A DNA stretch of 64,000 nt from positions 14,428,495-14,492,494 of the forward strand of contig OU015490.1 of the NCBI GenBank assembly GCA_907164885.2, read 5' to 3'. Below are positions 21,409-34,091 of this stretch, piece after piece; the first letter of the stretch is position 1; every line of letters begins with the position of its first letter. The position numbers and the translations under genes are program-made. This DNA is from Dolomedes plantarius (taxonomy: Eukaryota > Arthropoda > Arachnida > Araneae > Dolomedidae). The notes beneath the pieces were generated by a model. It was not told the origin of the DNA and ran no database searches. It was given only the letters and a program-made list of their open reading frames with translations.

Positions 21409-22190
21409 TTGTCACCTTCTTGCGCTCTCAAATTTGTACCACCATTCGTGATAGACGAGGGTTTTAACACTCAATTACTGTCCTCAGAAAACTTGCGTCA
21501 TTGCTGTCGTCGTATCTGTGAGATTCATGACATAAAAACCATGATATATCAAATTGTACACTATTATTTCAAGGAAAAGGGGGGGGGGGGGGTAAATAAT
21601 GCTTTTCTAATCTTCGGAGCCAGACTTTAATAAGGTTTGGAGCAGAGAGACATAACTGAACCAATTATCAGCTGTGACATTACGTCCGGTGTTAGCGATG
21701 GGAGTAAACAACCTTTCTACTATGTCCGTGCTCTTGTTGCTCAATTGGTATGGCCCGTCCGGTTGCTTTCCAGCATAAATATCCAAATTGGTTGAATCCA
21801 AAATGTCCAAACTGGTTGAACATTTTGGAATCAACAACAATCCACAAAAATACAGCTACAAAATAAAAAATCAGATTGATCAAAAATATTTACGAATCTG
21901 CTGTCCTCGTATCTGAGAGATAAAAGGCTGGTGATGTCAAATACCTTCACTTTATAAGAACGAAAACTACACTGACATCTGGCACCCCTCCTGCTAGGAA
22001 GATAGGCGGAGGAAGCAGCCTCCCTCTCTACGGATGGACTTGCAGTCAGCAAAAATAGTAACCGTGTATCTCATGGATACAAGGTCAGTAATCGAGTGTT
22101 AAGCTGCGACTCTTTGGCGAATTCCTGCCTTTTGACACCTTCTTGAGATCTCAGTTTTGTACCACAATTAGCGATAGACGATGGTTATCT
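21409..22190. repeat. diverged direct repeats flanking a piggyBac relic
   Basis: The block TTGTCACCTTCTTGCGCTCT then TTTGTACCACCATTCGTGAT (21409-21466) recurs as TTGACACCTTCTTGAGATCT then TTTGTACCACAATTAGCGAT (about 22131-22188). A second word, GCTGTCGTCGTATCTGTGAG (about 21504), recurs as GCTGTCCTCGTATCTGAGAG (about 21900). Confidence 0.5.
21607..21840 (-). pseudogene. piggyBac-like transposase fragment
   Basis: The minus frame contains DIYAGKQPDGPYQLSNKSTD, VVERLFTPIANTGRNVTADN and WFSYVSLLQTLL. The block G-x-N-V-T-x-D-N-W-F-x-S is the hallmark of the piggyBac (DDE_Tnp_1_7) catalytic core and includes one of its aspartates. Only about 77 codons remain, and no TTAA-bounded ends were found nearby. 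It shows that piggyBac transposase existed in this genome, which bears on the TTAA MITEs at 4293 and 52974. Confidence 0.7.
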
Positions 22191-23350
22191 CCGAAGTGAG
22201 CTGGTTGACTGCCCTTAAAAAATTTCATTTTCTAAGGCGTACTGATCGGTGATGCCAGCTCATAAAATGGGCGAAACTTAGGTCCAAGTCAACCTAAACG
22301 CTAGAAATGCGTTGAATTATTTGCTTTAGGCTCCGCCTCTCTGCTATTCTTTATGCATTTTGTCGGAGGTCTATGGTCGCTGAATACTCCAGCTGTAGAA
22401 GAAAAGTGTCACGATCCTCCTCTCCGAGTCACTCCAGTGATCCGGCTCGAGGGTATGAGTAACCCTTTGGCCGAGAGTGTATCTATTAATAGTTTCTGTT
22501 GTAGTTAGTTGGTTTTTAGTTTCGTTCTTCGATGTTCTGTTTCAGTAAACGTTTGCGCTGTTAGTACTGGAATCGTTATTCATAAAGAAATACATCCGTG
22601 TCTAATATCCAGGACGGACCGCTCACTTTTATGCTTGATGAGAATACAGTTTCATGACATCGTTTTGTTTTATGGAACACTAGCGATGCCTGTCCCAAAC
22701 ATCTCATCGATACATTTTCCCCAGTTTTTTTTAACCCCTTTTCAACTATCTGATCAGAAGAAGCGACATTCCCCCCCTCTCTCCCCCCCCTTCAGTGAAT
22801 GTCTAATTACATCGGAATCTCGCAAGTGGGAAGTAAAGCAAACGACAAACGCCTCGAGTGCGGCAGGTTTCGTTTGCCCGGAACGTTTTATCGTCGTGAC
22901 GGAGCATTTTTTTTTCTTTCTTTCTGCGAACGAAAACTTCTGCGAGTTTTATAAACATCGAATTCTCCACTGTGACCGGCACCGAGCGAAGGTGCAGTTT
23001 TGTGGTAAAAGGGCTTGTTTGCAAACAAGGAAATGTGGGTTAGTGGGAGAAAGAAGGGCTCCGTTCGGAAAAAATTTCGACCGAGGTAACAAACAGGGAA
23101 GCGGAGCCGTGCATTCCTCGAATGTTAAGTAAGGTACGAAGGAATTTATGCATTGTCATCGCTTCGTATAGTTTCTTCACCTCCATTGGCCATGGAAAGG
23201 AGAACAAATAAATATGAGTATTTTTTTTAAAAAAATAATCAAAATTCTGTTCTCGTTTCCTTACGATAGGCACTTGCGTTCAAGAAAAATGTAATGTATT
23301 TTTTTTAACCACTTTTTGGCATATTTTGACCCGGGTTCTCATTAGGTGTC
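22191..23350. other. unidentified GC-balanced region with a 207-codon frame
   Basis: The plus frame 22509-23132 is open for 207 codons, but its translation is low-similarity and irregular (for example FPQFFLTPFQLSDQKKRHS), with no domain, signal or splice-bounded exon I can defend. The region 22340-23160 lacks obvious repeats and could be host single-copy DNA. Confidence 0.3.
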
Positions 23351-23765
23351 CATTTAATATTTTATTCATTTAAATGTAAATAAAAATCTATAAAAAATCA
23401 TCGACTGGCAGAAAACATAAAAGTCGCCATCTTTGTGTTGTTATAACTCCTGTTTAAATATTTTATTCATCTAAATATAAGTACAAATCTATAAAAGATC
23501 ATCGAGTGACAGAAAAGATAATAGTCGCCAACTTTGTGTTGTTATGATTCCTGTTAATATATTTTATTCATTTAAAAGTAAGTACAAATCTAGAAAAAAT
23601 CATCGACTGACAGAAAACATAAAAATCGCCAACTTTGTGTTGTGATGACTCCTGTTTAAATATTTTAATCATTTAAATGTGAGTACAAATCTATAAAAAA
23701 AATTATCGACTGACAGAAAACATAAAAATCGCCAATTTTGTGTTGGTATGACTGCTGATTAATTT
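23350..23765 (+). repeat. 102-bp tandem repeat, 4 units
   Basis: Units start near 23352, 23453, 23555 and 23656. Each contains AATATTTTATTCATTTAAAT, AATCTATAAAAAATCATCGA, CTG(A/G)CAGAAAACATAAAA and CGCCAACTTTGTGTTGTTAT, with substitutions of a few per cent to about ten per cent. Confidence 0.85.
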
Positions 23766-24733
23766 TTTTTGTTTGGCTAATCAAGACTGCTTTGTACAAA
23801 CCCTACTGGATACATTCATCTCCATGTTAAGCTATGGAGAAAATGTGTCCAAGCACAGCCAACTTGGATGGAAAGATTTTTTTTTTTAAATTGTACTTCG
23901 TCATAGAGAAAAAAATTTGACAAATAGGGGGAATTTTTCACTTTTTTTACATGCAAATAATAATTTTGAATTTAAATGATTCGGGAAAAAAATTTTGTCG
24001 AGTGGGCTTCAAACTCTTATCTGTTCCTTTGGTGGACGAAATTTACAAAATGAATCCCGTTGCGAGGTGCAGAAATGTTCGACCTCTCTGCAAATACCAT
24101 GCTCATTGGAGAATCGGCATTGATGGAACTGTCAATAGTAGACCAATTTTCTCCTTAGGTTAACACTGAGATGAGAGAATCCAATAGGGTTAGTACACGG
24201 CAGCCTTAACTACTGTGTTGCCTGAAGATTGTCTGAACGACATCGACATTGTTTTCCGCTCCACTGCAAAGACGCGGGTTTTATGTGGCAGCATCTGTGT
24301 AATCGGGCAGTGGATGGTCATAAAGCATTCTAGAAATCTCGACGTCTAAAACGTTCTATGAAATTCTTGGAGGGAGTTCTTGAAAGTTCTTGACAATTCT
24401 AGAGGGCTCTATAAAATATTTGATGATAGAAGTTCTCTAGATTCTCCTGGACGTCTACGAGCATCTCGGGATGATTTTTTTTGTGTGTGGAGGGGGGGGG
24501 GGTCGTAAAACGTTCCAAAAAGTTTCTAAAAGTTTTATACGTCGATCCCAACAGGCGATGGGCTGAATCCATTGTTTTTTAGGTTTTCATTTCCAATGCG
24601 GCAGGCACTTCTGTTTTTGGGACAATGGCCCGTTCTACATCACAGAATTGTTAGTTGACACAGTCCGGGAGTAAAGTATCGAGTCAACAATACCTCAGTG
24701 CAACAACACCTCCATTTAGTTCATTTTTAAAAA
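23766..24733. other. spacer, nothing firmly recognised
   Basis: There are short frames only. Around 24330-24540 the words GTTCT and TCTAGA recur irregularly (AGTTCTTGAAAGTTCTTGAC), suggesting a degraded short repeat. Confidence 0.35.
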
Positions 24734-24735
24734 TA

Positions 24736-26327
24736 CCGGGTGCGTCATAAATTCGGGCAGAGTTCAAAAATTCGTAATAAAAGAAGTAATGCTTTGAAAC
24801 TTTTTCTGTTTGCGCCAATAGGATCAGAGGAACATTGGACTTTTTTTCCATGTGTAAAAAAAAAGTTTCCAGAAGTAACCGAAAGAGGCCGCTCACACGT
24901 CATACTAAGACGTTAATATGCAAATAAGGCTATCAATAAAACACCTGGCTGGAAATGGATCCATCATTCGAAGTCGGCAGCGGGATTTCTTACTAATCAA
25001 GTGTTGGTGGTTAAACATTTCTACAAGAATGGTGAAGCCACAACTGTTGCATTGCGAAAGTTTCGCGCGGAGAAATGACTGAAGGCGCAAAAAAGCCCTA
25101 TTTCATCGAATGGAATACTGAATTTAGTACGACGTTTTGAGGATACGGGGAGTGACAGATCTTGAGCGCGGACCGCGTCCATGTTGTACACAGTGTCGTG
25201 GAAGATTTGGCAGACGAGACATCACCGGGGAGTAGCAGAGCACGTGAAGCTGGGAGAAGAACGGGGATTCCGGAACCGTTGATTCCTCGTATTCTGCACG
25301 GAATGTCGAATCTGTATCCGTACAAAATCTAGACAATTATTACCCCAATTAGACCAGTTATTACCCTCAGATACAGATGCAAGAGAAAACTTTGCTACAT
25401 AGGCTCTGGCACAAATGGAACGTAACCCACAGTGGTTTCTGAACGTCATGTGGACGGATGAAGCCCGCCTTTCACTGCATAGTGACGTCAATACGCAAAA
25501 CAGTCGTATCTGGGCGACGTCAAACACTCGTGAGTACCCGAGCCAGCCACTGTAGTCTCCTCATGTGACTGTTTGGTGTGGTTTCACCGCCTCTTTTATT
25601 CTGGGCCCTTTCTTTTTTTGAAGAGCTTTGTATCCGGAAGGAAATCATGTATAGTCACTGTAACACGGTATCTTACGCTTTTGCGTGACCATATTAAGCC
25701 TGCATTGCAGGAAAGACATGCGTTGCCTGTTGTCACCTTCATGCAAGATGGTACCCCGTCCCACATTTCACGTGATGTCAAGACGTTCCTGTCGGAATCT
25801 TTCACTGAAGACCGAGTGATAAATCGCGGTTGTAAGGTTCAGTGGTCCTCACGATCACAAGACTTTACACCGGTTGATTTTTGGTTGTGGGGATACTTAA
25901 AGTCTAATGTGTACCGGGGCACCCCAACCACTTTGGTGGAACTGAAAAAATACCATTCGACAGACAGTCGCTGCCATCGATGGCGACATGCTACACTCCG
26001 CTGTAATGGGCGTAGTGACGCGCCTCACTTGCCTATTTCCTTGTGGTGGTGGCAACGTTGAACATCTGTTACTTTAAAATAAATGCACAGTCTCATGTTA
26101 TTGTGAACTGTTTGATTTTCTGTTTGTGTTCGCCTGATTCGCATAAAACGTCTCAGTATGACGTGCGAACGCCCTCTTTCGGTTACTTTTGAAAACTTTT
26201 CTTTTTACATGGAAAAAAAAAAGTCAATGTCCCTCTGATCCTATTGGCACAAACAGAAAAACTTTCCGAGCATTACTTCTTTTATTACGAATTTTTGAAC
26301 TTTGCACGAATTTATGACGCACCCGGT
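24736..26327 (+). pseudogene. IS630/mariner-group transposon with about 187-bp TIRs, decayed
   Basis: The ends are inverted for about 187 bp (CCGGGTGCGTCATAAATTCG at the left; CGAATTTATGACGCACCCGG at the right; both continue through GTAATAAAAGAAGTAATGC and GTAACCGAAAGAGG). Plus-strand coding traces begin with a helix-turn-helix (LLIKCWWLNIST-like region from about 24985). The longest frame is at 25573-26061, with VTFMQDGTPSHISRDVKTF (second Asp) and DFTPVDFWLWGYLKSNVYRG (third acidic position, an Asp). About 42 residues separate the two, an arrangement of the DDD type. Frameshifts interrupt the N-terminal half, so it is inactive. Confidence 0.7.
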
Positions 26328-26330
26328 TAC

Positions 26331-27370
26331 TCCCTTGGCCCTACTTATTTAAAACCGACCCTTATTACTCTGAAACAATGATGTGTCTTATTGGAGATGC
26401 GTGTTGATATGTCCGGTTAAGTTTTTGGGATTGCATCTGGGGGGCAAGAAGGTTATTTGATTTAAATTTGAACGCCGGGAAGAAGAGAGCATTCGATTCT
26501 CGCATTGAGAAGACATCTAATGCCAGAGGATTATGTCGGAACTCTGTTCCTGTGCCTGTTTAATGTATGCGTGGCCTTGTCTTCCAGTGCTTGATGGATA
26601 TCTTCGAAAAGCCCCGTGGCAAGTGGGCAGATAGAGAGAAAAATCCTCCATTAAAATTCCGATAACCCCCATTCTCAGTTCAGGAAGCGCAGAACCTGCC
26701 ATAACCCGTATTCCCGCGCGCTTCGTCCTTTAGTAGGTCCTTCCGCCAAGCGCAAGAGGTATTTAGGTCTGTTTTCTTCGGGGTCCTTCGTAAACCTTGA
26801 CCTTCAAACCGGCTTGGCGAGATCGCCCCTTGGCGCAATTTCGGGGGCGTTTTTTTTCTGCGCCTCTTCTCTCTCTCGAGTGCGAGGGTCATCAAAGTGT
26901 GTCAGACGCGGTTTTCTCGGAAACAATTTCTGGGGCTGAGAGAGGGGGTGGTCTCGCCGAAAACTGGAGCGCAAGCGATATCGGAGGGGGAAACAGTGCC
27001 ACTGGGTGAATTTTTATCAACGGTTTTAAACTGCCGCTTTTGATAATACATTTCTTTCTTTTTTCCGCATCGTGTTGGCGGAAAGGTACGTGCCGGGCAA
27101 AGATGTATAAGCATATCTCGTTTTATCTGGCCTCTTTCGGATGCTCTCAAAAGGATTTTTGTTTCACTATTGACTGCACCAAAGAGAAAACAAGATCCGA
27201 TCCATTAGTCTATAGAAATGAACAAGAAAATGATACCCAGAGTGTTTTTCTTTTCTTTGTTTGTTACACGAGACTTTTGTTTGTAAACTAGAAAAAAAGT
27301 GAACTCTATTTTTTGCTGCACACTCCCGATTTGTCGGGGGCAGTACCCTACAGTCCCCGCTGCTACAAAT
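26331..27370. other. GC-balanced spacer, nothing recognised
   Basis: Several overlapping short frames on both strands (26680-27150), no domain and no terminal repeats. This is one of the longer stretches without identifiable mobile DNA. Confidence 0.35.
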
Positions 27371-27376
27371 AATTAT

Positions 27377-27389
27377 ATATATACATATA

Positions 27390-27453
<64 letters not shown>
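27377..27453. repeat. (ACAT)n/(AT)n microsatellite
   Basis: ACAT units pass into a TA run ending at a MITE. Confidence 0.9.
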
Positions 27454-27456
<3 letters not shown>

Positions 27457-27605
27457 TGGCGTAGCGAGAGGAGAGGGGGCAAGGGGAGTCTATCATATCC
27501 AGGGCGCCACTTGCAGAGGGGCGTCAAATGGTCCCCAAGACCAGGGGGGGGGGGCGACAAAAACGTATCGTGCCCGGGCGCCAGTTATGTTTGCTACGTC
27601 ACTTC
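27454..27605. mobile_element. 152-bp TA-flanked MITE
   Basis: CAGTGGCGTAGCGAG at the left and TTTGCTACGTCACTTC at the right form an imperfect TIR in a (TA)n context. The interior is GC-rich with a G-run. Confidence 0.55.
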
Positions 27606-27616
27606 ATATATATATA

Positions 27617-28806
<1,190 letters not shown>

Positions 28807-28818
28807 CATATACATATA

Positions 28819-28991
28819 CAGTCGAATCTCGATCTATCGTTTTTCAAATGACCGACTGAACTGAACGTTAAATGCGGAAAAGGGATAGATGCGGGGACAT
28901 AACAAAGAAATATCATCGTCGGGACTGGATGAAATAAACGACACATGCGGGAAAACGATGATTCGGGGAATGATCGACCGAGATTCCACTA
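28819..28991. mobile_element. 173-bp pogo-type MITE
   Basis: CAGTCGAATCTCGATCTATC at the left is mirrored by GATCGACCGAGATTCCACTA at the right, with TA on both sides. It resembles the 329-bp MITE at 57262 in its ends. Confidence 0.6.
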
Positions 28992-29514
28992 TATATATAT
29001 AAATTCGAAATCAGAAACAGAAGCAATTAATCATTACTGCAGGCGATGATTTGGGTTGTATTCGTTAGCTCGAGTAGTTAATTAATTTAGTCCAGTTGAT
29101 GGGAATAATAAGTTTATGAACTTGTACACGCCATGGAGTTTTAATTGCCTAACATATGAGAAATATAAAAGACTGAAAGATATTTACGTACACAGAATGA
29201 ATAGCAGCGTCCGGTTCAACCCATAACCAATACGCTAAGTCAGTGGGTCATGCAAACTGTGGGTCGCGATAATAATTGTTGGGGGGTCGCGGATTGTTTG
29301 AAGTAATTTAATACCATATTAAATCATTTATTTATAAAATACTTTAAATTTTATATAATTACGTATTTTTAATATCTTTATTTATGTTTTTTTATATCTT
29401 AAAAAAATACATGATTGCTAAATAAGGTGTCAAAAAGTTTTACCAAAAACAACTGTAGATAGAAGGTAAGACAGACATCCTTTTTATTGCTATTATGTAA
29501 TAAATATGTAGTAA

Positions 29515-29655
29515 AAATGTACAGTTTCTTTTTAACGTAGGATTACGTTCCTCCATAACGGTCCTCCGGAAAGCAAAATTTCAGACGCTAAAACCGTCCA
29601 TCTACGCGAGTTATAATTTCGGCAGCGATAAACAGTTAAACGGAAAATGCGTCAA
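29515..29655 (-). repeat. dispersed repeat, inverted copy of 2688-2840
   Basis: GTAGGATTACGTTCC, a TCCGGA word, CGCGAGTTATAA and ACAGTTAAACGG appear in inverse order to the copy near 2.7 kb. Confidence 0.5.
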
Positions 29656-29657
29656 AA

Positions 29658-30413
29658 TCTATATATATAAAACAGTTCCGTAACTGACTAACTCACTGAC
29701 TGACTGACTGACTGACATACAACGCACAGACCAAACCGCTGGACCTAAAGGGCTGAAATTTTGCATGACGATTCTTCTTATGGTGTAGAGGTGCACTAAA
29801 AAAGATTTTTGAAAAATACATCTTAGATTTTTTTAATTAAATTTTTAATCTGTTTTATTAACTTTTTTAAAGTTTGCATTTAAAATAATAATTTGGGGGT
29901 CATAAAATTTATATCACGAAAAAGATCCTAAAAATTCCTTTAAAATGAATTCGTTTTCGAATCTTTACCTCCCTTATTTATAAAAAATGATTTTATGATT
30001 TTTGGTGAATTTTTAAAGATTCATTTTTAGAATTTAATTTATTAAATGCCGATTACGTGGTTTCTTTTTCTGGTACTTTCATTAGATTTATCGCCACATG
30101 CATAACAACTAAATAGACAAAAAATATTTTTTTTTTCTTGCCAATGCGGCAGACGATTGGACATTATCCAAAAAAATATTTAAATACAGTAAAAGATATT
30201 ATGTTCCTCAAACTGTACTATATTAACTGTACTATATTCTTTAGTATGTTCTATTACATTTAATTTGAATATTTTCTTCTACATTATTTTGTCTATAAAA
30301 ATATCCGTTACGATTTTTTTATAAATATTTATTTTTTTTGGCATTAATTGCATACATTGACCATTGTATTTAATTTGAATGTACTCCGTAGCGAATTGCG
30401 GATTTTCAGCTAG
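29658..30413 (+). mobile_element. short non-autonomous Helitron-like element, copy 2
   Basis: It starts TCTATATATATAAAACAG and ends CTCCGTAGCGAATTGCGG, ATTTTCAGCTAG followed by T. It is colinear with copy 1 at 15085-15875, slightly shorter, and has no coding frame. Confidence 0.75.
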
Positions 30414-30957
30414 TTTTAATATATATTACGCACACATATAAATTCATACTATATACATAGCACATACATACATATATACATACAAAAGAGGTAAGCAACG
30501 ATAAGAAATTCTGCGTTAATGACCCGCGGTAGTTTCGTTAGAAGGGACGACCTGAGAGTTTATTTTCTATTTTTTTTCTTTGTCAACATTTTCATAATAT
30601 TTTTTATACTTGTGTTTCTATCCAAAAATTTTCATCGGGAGTGATTTTTTTTTATTTAAAGGAAGTGGGTCGTAGTCTGAAAAAGTCTGCTTACAACTGA
30701 GCTAAGTGACACGCAGTTCGACTCCCACGCCAGATCAATGGAAAGCTAGTTTCGTTTGACCACGTGATCACATATACTGCAATATGCCCAGCTGCAGCTT
30801 GGCACTGAACTGCCGGGACGGGCCAAATTTGGAAATGTGCGTATGCGAAGTAACTGTCCGAGATGTGCGAATGCGTATTGTGTAAGAGTTACGGAAAGGA
30901 ATAGACAAAATTAAGGGAATATATTTATTAAATGCTGGGGGGGTGTTGTTATTGCAC
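30414..30957. other. spacer with tRNA-like traces, nothing firm
   Basis: Near 30700-30735 CAGTTCGACTCCCACGCC could be a decayed box B of a SINE, but box A is weak. Nothing else is recognised. Confidence 0.3.
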
Positions 30958-30966
30958 ACACACACA

Positions 30967-31042
<76 letters not shown>
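30958..31042. repeat. (TA)n microsatellite
   Basis: TA run of about 75 bp after a short CA run. It ends exactly at a transposon TIR. Confidence 0.9.
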
Positions 31043-31045
<3 letters not shown>

Positions 31046-32353
31046 TGGCTCCCAAAAGTGTTCGTACACTTACGATTTTCAATGAAATAGGAGTCTATCC
31101 ATTAATTAAAATGAATATTTCAGAATGGGTATTTAACAATAAGATCTATAATCTATTCTTAACAAAACTACATGAAATATTTTGAAAACATTGTAAAACT
31201 TTATTTTTAAAAAACCAGTAATCAAAAAGTAACAAAATCTCACAAAAGTCATCGTACACTGAAATATTTTCGGATAAATTCATAATTAAAATTATCGTCT
31301 GGCGCTTTATTTTTTATTTTTGAATTGTGGTGGCATTTAAAATATCGTTTGGCTTTAATTTTTGCTTGCCTACTCCGTAATATTCTATTTATTATTTAAA
31401 AGTGGCTCGTAGTCGTAAAGCAACAACAAACAGCATTCGAAAATTATTTTTCGTCATAGTAGTGGTAAATCAGCTCGGAATATTGCTAAATGAATTAATT
31501 TATACCATTCCACTGTCCAGTATGTGATAAAACGCTTTAAAGAAGAAAATGGGATGGAAAACAAGGTAAGAAATGGTCGTCCGGCAAAGTTAATAAAACA
31601 TGATCAGAGATTTATAATTAGAAAATTTGAGAAAAATCTACGTTTGAGTGCTGTAAAAGTTTCTGCAAAAGTTAATGAAACATTTTCTACTTCAATTTCA
31701 CCTGAAACTGTTCGACGAGTTCTCAGAGCAGCTGGATTACATGGACGTTCTCCCCGTAGAAAATATTTTGTGAGCGAGAAAAAGAGAAAACTTAGGCTTT
31801 CCTTCGCACTATCAATGATAAATAAGCCGCAAACGTATTGGAATAATGTCTTACTTGCCAATGAAAGCAAGTTTAACATTTTTGGTTTCGATGGGCGTAT
31901 AATTGTACGGAGAAAAAAAAAATGAGGAACTTAATCCCAAGAACTTAGTAGGAACAGTTAAGCATGGCGGTGGAGGTGTCCGTGTGTGGGGGTGCATGTC
32001 AGCATCAGGACAAGGTAATTTGGTATTCATTGATGGCATAATGAATCATGCTGTTTAAATAAATATTTTAATAGACAATTTAAAATTATCAGCCCAAAAT
32101 ATGGGTATTGGAAATAACTTTGTTTTTTATGAAGATAACAAAACTTAACTTAATAAGATAACTTAATAAGATATTTTTTACAAGTGTACGATGACTTTTG
32201 TGAGATAAAGTTTTTGTTACTTATTGATTACTGGTTTCTTAAAAATAAAGTTTTACTATGTTTTCAAAATATTTCATGTAGTTTTGTTAAGAATAGATTA
32301 TAGATGTTATTATTAAATACTCATTCTGAAATATTTATTTTAATTAATAGACT
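31043..32353 (+). pseudogene. Tc1/mariner-type transposon with long TIRs, inactive
   Basis: The left end CAGTGGCTCCCAAAAGTGTT follows TA, and the inverted repeat extends about 220 bp inward (ATGAATATTTCAGAATG, TTCTTAACAAAACTACATGA, TAATCAAAAAGTAACAAAA, GTCATCGTACACT). The right repeat is missing its outer 50-60 bp. Transposase traces run from about 31390. After an in-frame TGA near 31490 the frame 31524-31925 holds two helix-turn-helix domains (EENGMENKVRNGRPAKLIKH; SPETVRRVLRAAGL). The first catalytic motif reads LLANESKFN, so the expected Asp is Asn. Coding then frameshifts and the second and third catalytic motifs are deleted. Four defects make it dead. Confidence 0.8.
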
Positions 32354-32359
32354 GAGGGT

Positions 32360-32400
32360 ATAAAAGAGATTGCTGAGGGTATAAAAGAGAAGTCAAGAAT
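32360..32400 (+). repeat. short tandem duplication
   Basis: TGAGGGTATAAAAGAGA occurs twice in a row just after the truncated transposon. Confidence 0.7.
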
Positions 32401-32481
32401 GTTGCAAGGATTTCTTATCAAGCTTCACTAAGGAATAGGGATATTGACTGTAGAAATGGAGGCCTTTATCAACTTATTAAT

Positions 32482-34091
32482 AAGTCCTTAAATTACATTC
32501 AAACAGTGAGTAGATTTGTCACCAAAAACCTAAAATGTTCTAATAATTTCTGCAAATTAATTGGAGTAGCATTAGCAGCATTGAAAACTTTCATTAGTTA
32601 TTTGATATTTTAGATTAATGTCATATGGTGTTAAATTCATTCTTAGTAAAAATACATTATCTCCCCAGTTGCATTCAGAAACTATTTCTGCAGTGGTGAA
32701 GTTAGCATTAAGCCGAGTGACCATTAGGCGAGTGCTTTTGCAAAGTCCTTTTTTGATTTCGAAGCAACTTCATTATAGCCCTTTTATTAAGCATGTTGCA
32801 AACTCCTTGTGTTCTAATAATTTCTTTAAATTAATTAAAGTTTAGAAAGTCCTTAAATTACATTCAAACAGCGAGTAGATTTGTCACCAAAAACCTAAAA
32901 TGTTCTAATAATTTCTGCAAATTAATTGGAGTAGCATTAGCAGCATTGAAAAGCTTCATTAGTTATTTGATGTTTTAGATTAATGTCACTTGGTGTTAAA
33001 TTCATTATTAGTAAAAATAGATTATCTCCCCAGTTGCATTCAGAAACTATTTCTGCAGTGGTGAAGTTAGCACTGACCCGAGTGACCATTAGGCGAGTGC
33101 TTTTGCAAAGTCCTTTTTTGATTTCGAAGCAACTTCATTATAGCCCTTTTTTTTAAGCATGTTACAAAGTCCTCTTCTTCTTTTTTTTTTTTGGAATTTC
33201 GAAGCAACTTCATTATAGCCCTTTTATTAAGCATGTTGCAAACTCCTTGTGTTCTAATAAATTCTTTAAATTAATTAAAGTTTAGAAAGTCCTTAAATTA
33301 CATTCAAACAGCGAGTAGATTTGTCACCAAAAACCTAAAATGTTCTAATAATTTCTGCAAATTAATTGGAGTAGCATTAGCAGCATTGAAAAGCTTCATT
33401 AGTTATTTGATGTTTTAGATTAATGTCACTTGGTGTTAAATTCATTCTTAGTAAAAATACATTATCTCCCCAGTTGCATTCAGAAACTATTTCTGCAGTG
33501 GTGAAGTTAGCATTAAGCCGAGTGACCATTAGGCGAGTGCTTTTGCAAAGTCCTTTTTTGATTTCGAAGCAACTTCATTATAGCCCTTTTATTAAGCATG
33601 TTGCAAACTCCTTGTGTTCTAATAATTTCTTTAAATTAATTAAAGTTTAGAAAGTCCTTAAATTACATTCAAACAGCGAGTAGATTTGTCACCAAAAACC
33701 TAAAATGTTCTAATAATTTCTGCAAATTAATTGGAGTAGCATTAGCAGCATTGAAAAGCTTCATTAGTTATTTGATGTTTTAGATTAATGTCACTTGGTG
33801 TTAAATTCATTCTTAGTAAAAATAGATTATCTCCCCAGTTGCATTCAGAAACTATTTCTGCAGTGGTGAAGTTAGCACTGACCCGAGTGACCATTAGGCG
33901 AGTGCTTTTGCAAAGTCCTTTTTTGATTTCGAAGCAACTTCATTATAGCCCTTTTTTTTTAAGCATGTTACAAAGTCCTCTTCTTCTTTTTTTTTTTTGA
34001 ATTTCGAAGCAACTTCATTATAGCCCTTTTATTAAGCATGTTGCAAACTCCTTGTGTTCTAATAAATTCTTTAAATTAATTAAAGTTTAGA
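32482..34091. repeat. higher-order tandem array containing a Helitron helicase fragment
   Basis: Four units begin with AAGTCCTTAAATTACATTCA at 32482, 32847, 33287 and 33652 and end AATTAATTAAAGTTTAG. Their lengths alternate 365, 440, 365 and 440, so the array is a duplicated 805-bp dimer. The long unit differs by about 75 bp: the block ATTTCGAAGCAACTTCATTA to AAGCATGTT is repeated after a T-run. In every unit roughly 185 bp (for example 32611-32795) matches 35189-35376, the C-terminal helicase region of the neighbouring Helitron, in the same orientation (shared words TTAATGTCACTTGGTGTTAA, ACTATTTCTGCAGTG, GAAGTTAGC, TAGGCGAGTGC). The remaining about 180 bp has no match in the Helitron gene. 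Stops interrupt the helicase frame, so nothing is coded. Confidence 0.9.

Larger units (their letters stand above)
29239..30686. mobile_element. possible hAT-like element carrying a Helitron insertion
   Basis: CAGTGGGTCATGCAAACTGT then GGGTCGCG near 29239, and near 30660-30686 a right end whose reverse complement reads CAGACTTTTTCAGACTACGA then CCCAC, look like decayed hAT termini. The Helitron-like copy 29658-30413 would be an insertion. No transposase is seen. Confidence 0.3.

Noticed and set aside
22509..23132. 207-codon open frame as a host gene
   Set aside because: No domain, no repeat of sensible codon pattern, no splice context. It is only an open stretch in GC-balanced DNA.
32618..34000. 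Three near-identical 70-75-codon frames (LGVKFILSKN...) as a small gene family
   Set aside because: They are antisense readings of the tandem helicase-derived repeat. The similarity comes from the repeat and not from protein conservation.
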